Source: a virus
Direction: 5' to 3' (one strand)
Length of the DNA: 58,582 bases
IMG/VR virus record: IMGVR_UViG_3300032828_000001
Location: 1 to 58,582 of that record
Shown: positions 16,640 through 25,638 of the stretch, in pieces
Layout of the letters: every line of letters starts with the position of its first letter
How positions within the stretch are numbered: position 1 is the stretch's first letter
Made by a program: the position numbers and the translations under genes
The notes under the pieces: model-generated
What the model saw: the letters and a program-made list of their open reading frames with translations, nothing else
Database searches by the model: none
Told to the model about the DNA's origin: nothing

Positions 16640-18130
16640 CTACTCCGCGTCATCGCCCGCGCGCACGATGCGCCCGCCCTTCATCCTCGCGCCGATGGGC
16701 TTTCGCCATGCGTTGGCTGCCTCCTCGCGAAACCGCTTCGCGGCCTCGTCGGCATCGGCGTGCGCTTCCCCCGGCGTGCCGTCGACCGGGGGCGGCGCGG
16801 TGGCCTCGCGCGCGCGTGCGATCCCCTTCTTGCCCGCCGCGTCGCGCGCCTCGGCCCGTTCCAGCTCGGCGTCGAAGCGTGCTTCCAAGTAGGCGTCGCC
16901 ACGCCCGGCCGGGTCGAACCCGGTAACGAGAGTCTTGAGGGCCGCAGTGCGCAGGTCCCCATCGGTCGCCCCGTCAACCTTGAAATCCTTGGGTAGGTGC
17001 GGGCGGGCGCGTTCGACGAGCGCGGCGTGCCTCGCGGCCTTGGCATCCGCGTCCGCCTTTGCCGCGGCGTCGGCGTGCGCTTTCCGCTCGTCGGCAAGCG
17101 CCTTTTCGGCCGCGTCGGCGCGCGCCTTCTCGGTGTCCGCCTTCGCCTTTTCCTGGTCCGCCTTGCCCTTCTCGGCGTCGCCCGCGCGCTGCGCCGCCGC
17201 TAGCGCGATGTCCTTTTCGGTCGCCTTTGCCCCGCATTTCGGGCATTCCAGCATCGCGTCGCACTTGTCGCAGCGGGCGTTCCGGAGCGCGTCCGCGCGC
17301 GCTGCCAGTGCGCGTTCCACGATCTGCGGCCCCTGCTCACTTGCGAACTCAACGTCAATTCCGTCGATTTTCAGCTTGGCGCCCACGCGTACCTCCGACG
17401 CATCGTCTGGCGCCTCCTCTACGATCCTGCCTATCGCCACGGTCCCGGCCGAGTCCAGTTTCAAGCGAACGTCGTCGCCGGCCCGGCCGCGGGGGACGAT
17501 CGCGACGTGGTTACCTTGGATGTTTCGCTGAACGTGCGTATAAGCCTTCCCGCGCCACTCCCCCTGCTCCGGAATCGTATCGGCCCGGTACCCGGCGGAG
17601 ACCTCCACCACCCCGGCCTTGATCTTGTCGATGAGCCCCTTGTCGGTGATGAGCATGGTGGGGACGTCGACGAAGGGTCCCACCGCACGGACTGTCTCAC
17701 CGACCGATCCGCGCGCGTAGCGCGACGCGTTCTCGGCCGATAGGAGCGGCGGCTGCTCGGCCCACGGGTGATCGTCGGTGACCGGGCGGAGCGCGAACGA
17801 TTCGAGCGCGCTCGCCTTGAAGACCTCGTCGGGCGAGCGGAACTCGCGGCGGACCGTGCCGTCCGGGTTGGAATACTCCTGTATCCCGACCCGCGCTATC
17901 CGTGCGCCTACCCGGAGCCAACCCTCGCGCGTCGTTTCCACCTTCGAGATGCGGCCGGCGTCGAAGTGAACGAGGCCGTCGACCCGTTCGTTCTTTGGGT
18001 TCGCGTTGGCGTAGAGCGCGGCGAGCTGCTTCTTGGCCGCCTCTTCCGTCTCGAACTCACCGTGTACGTTGCCCGAGTCCTTCGTCACCACCTGAAACTT
18101 GTCGCCCTTCTTGCGGATCTCGTACGGCAT
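16640..18130 (-). CDS. Prohead protease (DUF2213-like) fused to coiled-coil scaffold
   Basis: 496 aa. An N-terminal YegP-like segment (MPYEIRKKGDKFQVVTKDSG) comes first; residues about 60-230 show the DUF2213 protease pattern (SPDEVFKASALESFALRPVT, then DDHPWAEQPP, VSAGYRADTIPEQGEW, GNHVAIVPRGRAG). A zinc ribbon (CDKCDAMLECPKCG) follows near residue 285, then a long Ala/Lys/Glu coiled coil (about 310-370) typical of scaffolds. Protease and scaffold are thus one polypeptide. A GTGATAGGCAGGAT element precedes the start. Confidence 0.85.
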   Translation of the reverse strand: MPYEIRKKGDKFQVVTKDSGNVHGEFETEEAAKKQLAALYANANPKNERVDGLVHFDAGRISKVETTREGWLRVGARIARVGIQEYSNPDGTVRREFRSPDEVFKASALESFALRPVTDDHPWAEQPPLLSAENASRYARGSVGETVRAVGPFVDVPTMLITDKGLIDKIKAGVVEVSAGYRADTIPEQGEWRGKAYTHVQRNIQGNHVAIVPRGRAGDDVRLKLDSAGTVAIGRIVEEAPDDASEVRVGAKLKIDGIDVEFASEQGPQIVERALAARADALRNARCDKCDAMLECPKCGAKATEKDIALAAAQRAGDAEKGKADQEKAKADTEKARADAAEKALADERKAHADAAAKADADAKAARHAALVERARPHLPKDFKVDGATDGDLRTAALKTLVTGFDPAGRGDAYLEARFDAELERAEARDAAGKKGIARAREATAPPPVDGTPGEAHADADEAAKRFREEAANAWRKPIGARMKGGRIVRAGDDAE

Positions 18131-18185
18131 GAGATCCTGCCTATCACCCGGGCGCTAGTCCGGTAAGGGCGCGGCGCGGCGCGGT

Positions 18186-18446
18186 TCATTCCACCTTGTC
18201 GTCGGCGCGGTGCATGAGCGCGTGCTTTAGGAGCTCGAGCTCGTAGATGGTGCGCGGGACGTCGGGGCAGCCGCTTTGCCAGACGATCGTGCTCTCGGAA
18301 TCGGCGGGCGAGCAGACGAGCATGAGATAGTCGAGCTTCCCCGCCCGCGCGTCCGCGAGGAGCTCTTCCGCGCGCAGCACGATCTGCTCGCGAACACCGG
18401 CCGCAAATGTGGGCGGCGCGAGCTGTATGGGCGGTTTCGGATCCAT
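18186..18446 (-). CDS. Small hypothetical protein
   Basis: 86 aa from ATG at 18446 (MDPKPPIQLAPPTFAAGVRE), which overlaps the stop of the beta-helix protein (ATGA). Contains AEELLADARAGKLDYLMLVC, which resembles small phage proteins reporting on host metabolism but has no catalytic motif. No membrane segment. The family is not recognised. Confidence 0.68.
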   Translation of the reverse strand: MDPKPPIQLAPPTFAAGVREQIVLRAEELLADARAGKLDYLMLVCSPADSESTIVWQSGCPDVPRTIYELELLKHALMHRADDKVE

Positions 18447-20248
18447 CAGTTGCCCGTGAGTGCGCGGTCCTGCACCCATATCCCGGGCGTCCCGGCGGCG
18501 ATGCAGATCCACCCCTTGACGACGTACTTCGCGCCAGCCGTCCCGAGTTCACACACGGTGGTGTTCCGCACGTAGTCGCCCGCCGTCCACGTGCCCGCTG
18601 CGGGCGGGCCGGCCGGGAAGCCCGTGACCGCGACGCGCCCCTTCGCCACCGTCGCGGGCGCCTGCCAATCGGCGGTGAATTCCTTCGCGTTGTTGTTCGC
18701 GTTCGCTTGCATGGGCGAGCGCAGTACGCCGTTCACGACCCCCACCCCCACGCCGTGGTAGCGGTTCCCGATCGAGACCACGTCAAGGTTATCGATCGAT
18801 AGATAACCTTGTGTATCGTTCGCTATGAGTACGCCCTGGTTCGCCTGCGCGCCGCTCGCGCCCACCCCGACGAGCGCGATGCTGGGAAACGCGGCCTGCC
18901 CGGTCGGCGCATTGTGGGTGACCGTATTCGCCTGGAAGAGGATGAAGCTCGCGTTGGGCGCGTTGACATAGGCGAACGGATGCGTCGACGCCGGATCCTG
19001 GTCCTCCGAGCGGCAGCCGATGATGGCCACGTTGCCGGCGTCGACCTCGATTTTGGCGTTGGCGTTCGGCGGCTTCGCGTTGCCGTTCAAGGCATCGCCC
19101 CACGGACCGAAGTAACTCCTCTCGAACCATAGGTCCGATCCGCGCCGCTGCAACGCCGCATGGTCGCGCATGTTCGCGATCCAGCACCCGCGCATGGGGT
19201 TGTGCAGGATGTTCTGCCCGTCCTCGAAGATCCCGACGTTCACGCTGTCGATGGAGAGGCGCTCGAAGGTGTTGGTCTCGATGTTGGGATCCTTCCCGTC
19301 CACATCCCAGTTCCCGAGCTCGAGGCCGGTCCCCACGCACCGAATGCGAAGGTCGTGGAAGTGGCAGGCGACGGTCCCCGTCGGGACCCCGGGCTGCGGA
19401 TAGCCCTGAACGCAGAGCCCGACGTTGGCCGCCCATCCCGACGCGGTCGCGGGACACGGCGCCGAGTCGATGCCGATGTGGCCGATCTCGAGCGAGAACC
19501 CGCTCACCGCGAGTACACAGTCGTGCTCCACGGCCCATGGCGGTTTTCGGATCTGCGCCCCGTAGGACGACGCGCCGATGAGCCGGAGCCCGGCCGCGTT
19601 TGCGACGATGAGGTCTTCGCACGCATAGTAGAGCCCGTCATTCACGCGGATTTCGAGCCCGCGCGCGGCGGTGTCGAGCGCCGCCTGGAGTGCCACGGAG
19701 TCGTCGTGGTGGACCGGCGCCCCGGCCACCGAGGTGGCGGCGGGGAGCGCGAGCGTGATGGCATTCGCGATGACGCCCGCGACGCGCGTGACGAGCGTTC
19801 CCCCGCTTGCGTCCGCGCCTTCGACCGCGATCCCGTGCCCGACGGTCCACCCGGCGGCGCTCGCGACGGTGAGCGCGGTCGAACCGGCGGCGATGGTGCC
19901 GGTAGTAGAGACCGGGTTCCCGGCCGCGCCCCACCATTGCGGGTAAAGCGGTGTTGCCGCCTGTGCGGCGCCGGCCCACAGCACGGGCGCGGCCCCCGTG
20001 AAAATGGGATAGGGCGGCGCGATGATCCCGCCCGCCCACGCGATCGGGAAGGCCGACCGGACGGACCCGCCCGCGAACGCGATCGAGACGTTACCCGGAA
20101 GTGACAGGCCGGCGGCGCCGAGATAGGTCGGGCCGGTCAAGGCGATCGTCGCCGGCGACGCTCCCGCCCACGTGAGCATGCGCGCCCACGCGTCGGAATC
20201 GTCGGTCACGCCGTCGCAGGCGAAGTCTACAAGGCTCACGGGGTCCAT
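18446..20248 (-). CDS. Right-handed beta-helix tailspike / pectate-lyase-like protein
   Basis: 600 aa. The N-terminus (SLVDFACDGVTDDSDAWARM) is the classic pre-helix motif 'DFGA.GDG.TDDT.A' of phage tailspikes. Residues about 190-480 form repeated short strands with helix-cap motifs (GLRLIGASSYGAQIRKP, ETNTFERLSIDSVNVGIFED, LWFERSYFGPWGDALNG). A receptor-binding or polysaccharide-degrading spike is likely. It is encoded among head genes, far from the tail fibres, an uncommon place for a tailspike. Confidence 0.8.
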   Translation of the reverse strand: MDPVSLVDFACDGVTDDSDAWARMLTWAGASPATIALTGPTYLGAAGLSLPGNVSIAFAGGSVRSAFPIAWAGGIIAPPYPIFTGAAPVLWAGAAQAATPLYPQWWGAAGNPVSTTGTIAAGSTALTVASAAGWTVGHGIAVEGADASGGTLVTRVAGVIANAITLALPAATSVAGAPVHHDDSVALQAALDTAARGLEIRVNDGLYYACEDLIVANAAGLRLIGASSYGAQIRKPPWAVEHDCVLAVSGFSLEIGHIGIDSAPCPATASGWAANVGLCVQGYPQPGVPTGTVACHFHDLRIRCVGTGLELGNWDVDGKDPNIETNTFERLSIDSVNVGIFEDGQNILHNPMRGCWIANMRDHAALQRRGSDLWFERSYFGPWGDALNGNAKPPNANAKIEVDAGNVAIIGCRSEDQDPASTHPFAYVNAPNASFILFQANTVTHNAPTGQAAFPSIALVGVGASGAQANQGVLIANDTQGYLSIDNLDVVSIGNRYHGVGVGVVNGVLRSPMQANANNNAKEFTADWQAPATVAKGRVAVTGFPAGPPAAGTWTAGDYVRNTTVCELGTAGAKYVVKGWICIAAGTPGIWVQDRALTGN

Positions 20249-20265
20249 TGGCCGTCACCCTTAGT

Positions 20266-21048
20266 TCACTTCGCAATGCGCCGTATCGACCAGAAATCGT
20301 CGGCGAGGTCGCGGCTCGTCGCATAGGCGAAGGGCAGCGAGAAATACCCCGCCGCGCCCCATGCCGGCCCCCATGAGTTACGCACCTTGAGCATAGATGA
20401 CGCGCGGTCATACCCTACCGCGAGTAGCGCGTGGCCGCCGATCGCCACCTCGCCGTATCCCGGTAGGGGAAGGACACTTGCCGCCGCGGTGAGCCCGTCG
20501 AGGTCGCAGGCGCCGGTTCCGTTATCGGGCCCGTAGAGCGTGAGCCCCAAAGTGAACGGATACCCGGCGGCGAGGCATGCCATCATGTCGGCGATGGTCT
20601 CGAGCCGTGTGTAGAGGAGCCCCGGCGCGCGGTGCGCCGCCTCCCCCCATGCCGGCTCGGGCGGGCAGATCGCGAACGTGCGCGGATCGTAGGGCCACAG
20701 CGATTCGAGCGGGATTCCCTTCGCGGCGATCCCCTTTATCGCGTCGCGGATGGTCGACCCGGTATCGTGTTTCTTGTAGACGCCCGGGCCGCGCGCGTTC
20801 CAGTAGCAAAAGAGGCGCGACAAAAGCACGATGCCGTTCCCTTCTTTCGCTTCGAGAAACGTCATCGCGCCCGCGAGTGCATTCTCGACGCAGGCGCCGA
20901 GGTCGCCCTGGTCGAAGACCGGCGGCATGAACGGGTCACTACACAAATCGACGCTGTTCGGGATCGCCCCCGCCGGGCCGTGGATGGACCGATACTTGAG
21001 GTCGCGGTGGTCGGGAAGGTCGGGGATCCAGGTGAGTTTATGGGCCAT
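20266..21048 (-). CDS. Papain-like (C1A) cysteine protease
   Basis: 260 aa. Catalytic set visible: Gln47 and Cys53 in FDQGDLGACVENALAGAM, His206 in IGGHALLAVGYD and Asn224 in VRNSWGPAWGAAGYF. The N-terminal WIPDLPDHRDLKYR resembles the short pro-region of bacterial/archaeal C1 peptidases. No signal peptide is apparent. It lies between the tailspike and the cytosine methyltransferase. Possible roles: virion-associated or lysis peptidase, or cleavage of host proteins. Length is normal for a bare catalytic domain. Confidence 0.85.
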   Translation of the reverse strand: MAHKLTWIPDLPDHRDLKYRSIHGPAGAIPNSVDLCSDPFMPPVFDQGDLGACVENALAGAMTFLEAKEGNGIVLLSRLFCYWNARGPGVYKKHDTGSTIRDAIKGIAAKGIPLESLWPYDPRTFAICPPEPAWGEAAHRAPGLLYTRLETIADMMACLAAGYPFTLGLTLYGPDNGTGACDLDGLTAAASVLPLPGYGEVAIGGHALLAVGYDRASSMLKVRNSWGPAWGAAGYFSLPFAYATSRDLADDFWSIRRIAK

Positions 21049-21081
21049 GGATCCTGACTATCACCCGCGCGCGGGCGGTGC

Positions 21082-22104
21082 TCAGCGGCCCGTCATGGCG
21101 TCCACCAGCGCGATACGTCGCCCTATCCAGCGCATGACGGGCACCGCCATGCTATTCCCGATCGCGCGGTAGCGCGGCCCATCTTCGGCGCCCGGGATGG
21201 CGGTGTAGTCGTCGGGGAAGCCTTGCAGCCGCTCGCATTCACGAGGCGTCAACCGCCGCACCGCTGCGGCTGTGTGAACCGCGACGGACCCGCACCCGAG
21301 CGCGGAGCCGCACCCGAGCGCGGGTGACACCTCGCCCGAGATCGGGTCCTGTGTGGCGTGGAACGCGATCGGGCCGTCAAAGCTCCCTCCGCGCGTCACG
21401 AACGTTTCGGTTCCGGCATCCAAGCGTACCCCCCCCGTCAGGGTGCGTGCGACTACTTGGAGGTTGTCGGAGGCGTCGCCGCGCGGGCTACGCCCGCCGT
21501 GGTGTCCAAGGCTCGCTTCAGGGCAGGCGGCAATGTTAGTTCCCTCCGCTCGGCCCGGCGCAGGATCCCCCGACAAGCACGCGCGCTCAAATAGTACCGT
21601 AGCGGCACGTCGCCAATCTCCAAGATGTCCGACAACGAAGACGCGGCGCCGTCGCTGGGCCACTCCGAAATACTGAGCGTCAAGAACACGGTAGGCGAAC
21701 CCATACCCGCGTTCTGCCAAGCGCCCAAGGAAGGCTCCAAAGTCCCTGCCGCCGTTCGAGGACAACACGCCGGGGACGTTCTCCCATACCACCCAGCGGG
21801 CGCGTGTTCGGCCAGCAAGCGAAAGGAATTCAAGGGCCAGGTTACCGCGCGCGTCAGCCAATCCAGTTCTAGGTCCCGCGACCGAATACGATTGGCAGGG
21901 GGTTCCACCGACGAGAAGATCGATAGCTGGCCCGTCCGCTTTGATGGTTGTGAAATCGCCATGGTTGTGAACCTCGGGGTAGCGGTGCGCCAGCACGCGG
22001 GAAGGGAACTTGGCGATCTCGGCGAAGAACATGGGTTGCCACCCCAACGCATGCCATGCGACCGTCGCGGCTTCGATTCCGCTGCAAACGCTGCCGTACC
22101 GCAT
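21082..22104 (-). CDS. DNA (cytosine-5) methyltransferase
   Basis: 340 aa. Motif I GSVCSGIEAATVAWHALGW at the start, motif IV GGTPCQSYSVAG with catalytic Cys70, motif VI WENVPGVLSS, motif VIII QRRRRVFVVGH, and motifs IX-X at the end (RECERLQGFPDDYTAIPG, GNSMAVPVMRWIG). The target-recognition region between VIII and IX holds a tandem ALGCGS duplication. No cognate restriction endonuclease gene is adjacent, so it likely serves to protect phage DNA from host restriction. Confidence 0.93.
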   Translation of the reverse strand: MRYGSVCSGIEAATVAWHALGWQPMFFAEIAKFPSRVLAHRYPEVHNHGDFTTIKADGPAIDLLVGGTPCQSYSVAGPRTGLADARGNLALEFLSLAGRTRARWVVWENVPGVLSSNGGRDFGAFLGRLAERGYGFAYRVLDAQYFGVAQRRRRVFVVGHLGDWRRAATVLFERACLSGDPAPGRAEGTNIAACPEASLGHHGGRSPRGDASDNLQVVARTLTGGVRLDAGTETFVTRGGSFDGPIAFHATQDPISGEVSPALGCGSALGCGSVAVHTAAAVRRLTPRECERLQGFPDDYTAIPGAEDGPRYRAIGNSMAVPVMRWIGRRIALVDAMTGR

Positions 22105-22143
22105 GCGCCCATTATGCGCCGCCCCCCTGACAACCCCACGGTT

Positions 22144-23112
22144 TTAGTCCGCGCCCTCGTCCCCGCTTGCGTCCTCGTCGGGCGTGGCCCCCTCCCCTGT
22201 GAGCTGCTCGATCACGTCGTCGAGCACCGGCTCTGCCTGACACCGGCAGTTGATAGGCTTGCCCGGGGTAACGTCCTCTTCGCCGTCCACCTCGGGCGGG
22301 TCGTCCCATGAGAACGTCTCGCCCTCGAGATCGGCGTGTGATGCGCGCACCCGGTTGTCGTTCGAGGTCCGCCACACGAACCGCGACACGCCGAGCTCGG
22401 TCTGCCGCTCCTCGTTCACTTGGCCGGTGAGCTTCCCAACTTGGTCGCGCGCTATGAGTGTGGCCCGGCTTTCCGCTACGCCGTACCGCTCGGTCATATC
22501 GTCGGCGAGCTCTTCCCAACGGACGCCCTCGCTCATGCCCTGCGTGACAATCTTTTCGATCTCCGTGAAGTAGCTTTCCGGCACGCTCTTCACAAGTGCC
22601 ACGTTGGCGCGCGCGAACGCCTCGATCCGGGGCACGAGCCACGGTTCGGCATTCACGACATCGACACCGAGTAACGAGCGCATCTGCCTATTCCACTGCT
22701 CTTTCTGAAAGTCGGCCGTGGCGCGGCCGATCCGCGCCGCGGTTTCGGATAGGTCGGCGTTTGTGAACTCGGCGAAGAGCTGGCGCGACAAATCGTCGAA
22801 GATCTCGTTTACCTCGTCGCCCTCGTCATCGTCCCACGCGTCGGTGCGGTGGTCGGGTGGCTGCGCGTCATGATGCGCCGCAAGCGCGTCGGCGTGGTGG
22901 TTCACGATGGATCGGAGTCGCCCGGCCTTGGCTTGGAAGAGCGCCCGCGCCGCCTTCACGACCCGCATGATCTGGCCGAGGTAGCTGAGCGCAACCCCGG
23001 TAGGGTGGAGCTGGCGCGGCATGGGCCCGCGGCGGCGATGGGGCCTGCCTACCGCGCGCATGAAGGCGCGCCGCGCGCGGATGTCCGCCTGTATACGGGC
23101 GGTACTTCTCAC
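22144..23112 (-). CDS. Minor head protein (Mu F / SPP1 gp7-like)
   Basis: 322 aa from GTG at 23112, overlapping the methyltransferase-fragment stop by 4 bp. The C-terminal half shows the family signature: AESRATLIARDQVGKLTGQV, FVWRTSNDNRVRASHADLEG and PINCRCQAEPVLDD. The N-terminal part is helical. It binds the portal during capsid assembly and may be ejected with DNA. Located one gene after the portal, as usual. Acidic C-terminal tail (DEDASGDEGAD). Confidence 0.88.
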   Translation of the reverse strand: MRSTARIQADIRARRAFMRAVGRPHRRRGPMPRQLHPTGVALSYLGQIMRVVKAARALFQAKAGRLRSIVNHHADALAAHHDAQPPDHRTDAWDDDEGDEVNEIFDDLSRQLFAEFTNADLSETAARIGRATADFQKEQWNRQMRSLLGVDVVNAEPWLVPRIEAFARANVALVKSVPESYFTEIEKIVTQGMSEGVRWEELADDMTERYGVAESRATLIARDQVGKLTGQVNEERQTELGVSRFVWRTSNDNRVRASHADLEGETFSWDDPPEVDGEEDVTPGKPINCRCQAEPVLDDVIEQLTGEGATPDEDASGDEGAD

Positions 23113-23423
23113 GCGACGACCCTGAGGAGCCGCCGCGGCTTGGGTGTAGGGTTCACGCGCCGTGCATTGCGAATGCGATCCCGCGCCATGGCGGCATAGG
23201 CGCGGCTGAGCTCTATCCCGATGAAACCCCGGCCATGACGGCCGGCTACTACACCAACCGTGCCGGTACCAGCGAACGGGTCGAGCACGGTTGAGCCGGG
23301 CGCACTGCCCGCAAGGACGCACCCCCTTTTGTGAGTGCCCGTCCCGTCCACGATGGCCAGCGCTCGCGGGTCGGAGCTTGAGGAAAGCAACCACCGTGGC
23401 ACGTCCGTACGGTAAGCGCTCAC
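23109..23423 (-). CDS. Truncated N4/N6-type DNA methyltransferase (SAM-binding part)
   Basis: 104 aa from GTG at 23423, overlapping the portal stop by 4 bp. It contains the SAM motif I of beta-class methyltransferases (STVLDPFAGTGTVGVVAGR, followed by FIGIELSRAYAAMARDRI), which in that class lies in the C-terminal half. The catalytic DPPY half is absent. It keeps a clean frame and tight 4-bp overlaps on both sides, so it is probably expressed, either as a remnant or as part of a split enzyme. Confidence 0.75.
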   Translation of the reverse strand: MSAYRTDVPRWLLSSSSDPRALAIVDGTGTHKRGCVLAGSAPGSTVLDPFAGTGTVGVVAGRHGRGFIGIELSRAYAAMARDRIRNARRVNPTPKPRRLLRVVA

Positions 23424-25045
23424 GGCGCCCCCGGTACCGGGTTCATGTTGTCGCTGGGTGGAAACTTGGCGCCGATGGGCGGCGTCTTGGCGGGCGCGGG
23501 TGCGAGCGGCGTGGGCTCCGGCTCGGTTCCGTCGGGCCCGTTGCCCTTGTTCGGGTCGTCGGCCGGCCCAGCGCCCGCGGGCGCAACCTCCATCTGCGCG
23601 CGCAAGCCGGTATCGAGGTTCATACCCTCGCCGTTGTACGAATCGCCGCCGAAGCGCGTCGCCGCCACCTCGGCCGGGGTGAGCGTCCCGTTCTGGATGT
23701 ATAAGTTGTCCGCCTGCGCGATGGCGAAACGGCGGGTTGCCTCCGCGCCATCGTCGAGTTGCCAAAGCGGCCGGAAATCGACCGACCACTTGGCGGGCAA
23801 GACACCGCCCGTCGGCCCGTCGCGCGCGAGAAAGAGGAGCCGCACTAACCGTTTCAGCTGCGGCTTCACTTTCTTCTGCTGCCCGGCGCGGACCTGGTCA
23901 TACCAGCGGCGAATATCGTTATCGCCGGTGGCGTTGAGCCCCGCCGGCTGCTGCCCCATGAGCCGCGTTATTGGCATGTCGACCGACGCGGCAAGTCGAA
24001 GCGCCATTCGATCGAGGATGTCGGTCAGCCCCGTGACCGGGGTGGGCTTGCGCTCGAAGTCTTCTCCGGTGTTATCGCCGTCCCCGGCGTCGAGCATCAC
24101 CATGCGCAAAACGCTGCGTTGCATCTGCATGAGCGACATGCGTTGCAGGACAACATTGTCTTGGTTGTTCGCGAGCAGCTCGGCGAGCCCGCGGATCTTG
24201 CAAATAGCCTGCGCGAAATCCTGTACCAAGGCGGCGGCGCTCGCGAACGAGGCGTCGAACTGCGCCAGCGCGTGCTGGGCGCGGACGAAGATGGACTCGC
24301 CCCACCCCCATGTCTCGCGCTGCTGGTAGCGGTTCGTAATGACCCCGCGGAAGGGCAGGATGCGGGTGGTGTGGATCTCCCGCCACGATCCCATCACCGC
24401 CGGGCGGTTTCGCTCCTCGGGCGCCACCCCGCCGGGCCCGCTACCCACCGTGTACGGCATGATCTTGTACGTCGAGGGCTCCCCGTAGCGCGGGCTCAAG
24501 GGATCGGTGTAATAGGTCCACGGCACGAGCTCGCGCGCATCGAGGACCGAGAGCCAATCGACCGATTGTATGTTCGCCTCGTCGAGCGGCGCGGCGATGT
24601 CGGCCACCCCGTCATTCACCCCGAGTATTACACCGGCACCGCCAAAGGCGCGAGCCCAGCAGAGGGCCTGATGAACGCGGGTGTCGGTTGCGAGATCCTC
24701 CAACTTCTGGTCGGCCGCCTCGGCCGTTTCCTTGTCGTTCTCCACCTCGATCTGCCACCCCTCGCGGCACATCTCGTTCGGCACTTCCTCGACTATGCGT
24801 GCGCCCATGTCGCTGCCGCGATAGAGCGCCTCGCACTGTTCGTATGCGAGCTTTTCGACGGTGACGCGGTGCCCGGTGGTCTTGTCTTGGGCCGTGCCGA
24901 GGCCCGTCATGATATTCATCCAACCGTCAACGAACGCCTGCGCGCTAGCGGCGATGTCGCCGTTGCGATGGGGCACGGTACCGTTCTTAGCGCTCTTTCC
25001 GCTCTTGCCGTTCTTGCCGCTGGCGTGACCGCGCGTATCGGACAT
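23420..25045 (-). CDS. Portal protein (DUF1073-like)
   Basis: 541 aa. The sequence ALYRGSDMGARIVEEVPNEM, GWQIEVENDKETAEAADQKL, FGGAGVILGVNDG, then HTTRILPFRG and LMGQQPAGLNATGDNDIRRW is the DUF1073 portal pattern. It forms the dodecameric DNA entry ring. The N-terminus is Lys/Gly-rich; the C-terminus Pro-rich. It starts 11 bp from a CGCGATAGGTAGG element at 25048-25063. Confidence 0.92.
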   Translation of the reverse strand: MSDTRGHASGKNGKSGKSAKNGTVPHRNGDIAASAQAFVDGWMNIMTGLGTAQDKTTGHRVTVEKLAYEQCEALYRGSDMGARIVEEVPNEMCREGWQIEVENDKETAEAADQKLEDLATDTRVHQALCWARAFGGAGVILGVNDGVADIAAPLDEANIQSVDWLSVLDARELVPWTYYTDPLSPRYGEPSTYKIMPYTVGSGPGGVAPEERNRPAVMGSWREIHTTRILPFRGVITNRYQQRETWGWGESIFVRAQHALAQFDASFASAAALVQDFAQAICKIRGLAELLANNQDNVVLQRMSLMQMQRSVLRMVMLDAGDGDNTGEDFERKPTPVTGLTDILDRMALRLAASVDMPITRLMGQQPAGLNATGDNDIRRWYDQVRAGQQKKVKPQLKRLVRLLFLARDGPTGGVLPAKWSVDFRPLWQLDDGAEATRRFAIAQADNLYIQNGTLTPAEVAATRFGGDSYNGEGMNLDTGLRAQMEVAPAGAGPADDPNKGNGPDGTEPEPTPLAPAPAKTPPIGAKFPPSDNMNPVPGAP

Positions 25046-25047
25046 GG

Positions 25048-25063
25048 ATCCTACCTATCGCGG
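25048..25063 (-). promoter_or_regulatory. Recurrent GNGATAGGNAGGA element upstream of portal
   Basis: On the minus strand CGCGATAGGTAGGAT directly precedes the portal ATG. Near-identical elements lie upstream of the starts at 3937, 4211, 18130, 21048 and 56285, and at 28402-28419 and 52153-52166. They include an AGGNAGGA Shine-Dalgarno but the conserved GATAGG extends beyond it, so an extended translation signal or a shared late-gene control site is possible. Confidence 0.55.
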
Positions 25064-25112
25064 TCGGCGGTGGGCCCCGAATGCGGGGCCCCAACACGCC
25101 GCGCCCCCGCAC

Positions 25113-25256
25113 ATGCGTCCGTACCGGCGCCGCACGATCGAGCGGATGGTAGCCGGCATGGCGGCGGCCGGGCTTGCCCCTACCATCGAACGGCGCGGGC
25201 GGGAAGCGTTCTACCGGCTGTCGCGCGACGATTTCCGCCGTGCACTGGGGGTGTGA
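25113..25256 (+). CDS. Small basic protein (opposite-strand island, first gene)
   Basis: 47 aa from ATG at 25113. Sequence is Arg-rich with a predicted helix pair (RTIERMVAGMAAAGLAPTIE) and ends in FYRLSRDDFRRALGV. Its stop overlaps the next ATG (TGATG). It is the first of several plus-strand genes inserted between portal and terminase, which are both on the minus strand. Function unknown. Confidence 0.6.
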   Translation: MRPYRRRTIERMVAGMAAAGLAPTIERRGREAFYRLSRDDFRRALGV

Positions 25257-25636
25257 TGGCGCTTGACCACGAGGCGATGCGGCAATGGCGTGAAGGGCTC
25301 GCCGCCGTGAAGCTCGGGTACAGTGGCTCGAGGGTGTCGTCGCCGCGCTCGTCGGCCGGGTGGCCGTGCTCGAACGGGATGCCGCGCGCGAGAAAGGGGG
25401 CAAGACATGACCGACGTGACGATGTGCAGCTGCGGGAGACCCTTGCACTACACGGATCCGACGGTGCGCTCGGCGCCGCGCTCAAGATCTTGCGCGAGAT
25501 GGAATGGCGGCCGACGGAACGGCAGGGGCACTGGGATCGCGAGTGCCCGGTCTGCGGCGCGTCGGAGATGTACAGCGGCGGGAAACACAAATCCGGCTGC
25601 CGGCTCGCGCGGCTACTCGGAAAGAATGAGGGCTAG
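25256..25636 (+). CDS. Zinc-finger small protein(s), possibly frameshifted
   Basis: The frame from 25256 (MALDHEAMRQWREGLAAVKL) is open to 25636 and ends with a clear zinc motif (WDRECPVCGASEMYSGGKHK). But coding-like sequence appears in other frames between: a helical stretch ending at 25410 (VQWLEGVVAALVGRVAVLER) and an ATGA-linked start at 25407 (MTDVTMCSCGRPLHYTDP), a Cys motif common in small phage proteins. So this is either one 126-aa protein, or two or three overlapping genes of which one is frameshifted. Confidence 0.45.
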   Translation: MALDHEAMRQWREGLAAVKLGYSGSRVSSPRSSAGWPCSNGMPRARKGARHDRRDDVQLRETLALHGSDGALGAALKILREMEWRPTERQGHWDRECPVCGASEMYSGGKHKSGCRLARLLGKNEG

Positions 25637-25638
25637 CA

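Noticed and set aside
25256-25636. Calling one confident 126-aa gene
   Set aside because: Coding signal shifts between frames; kept only as a low-confidence feature.
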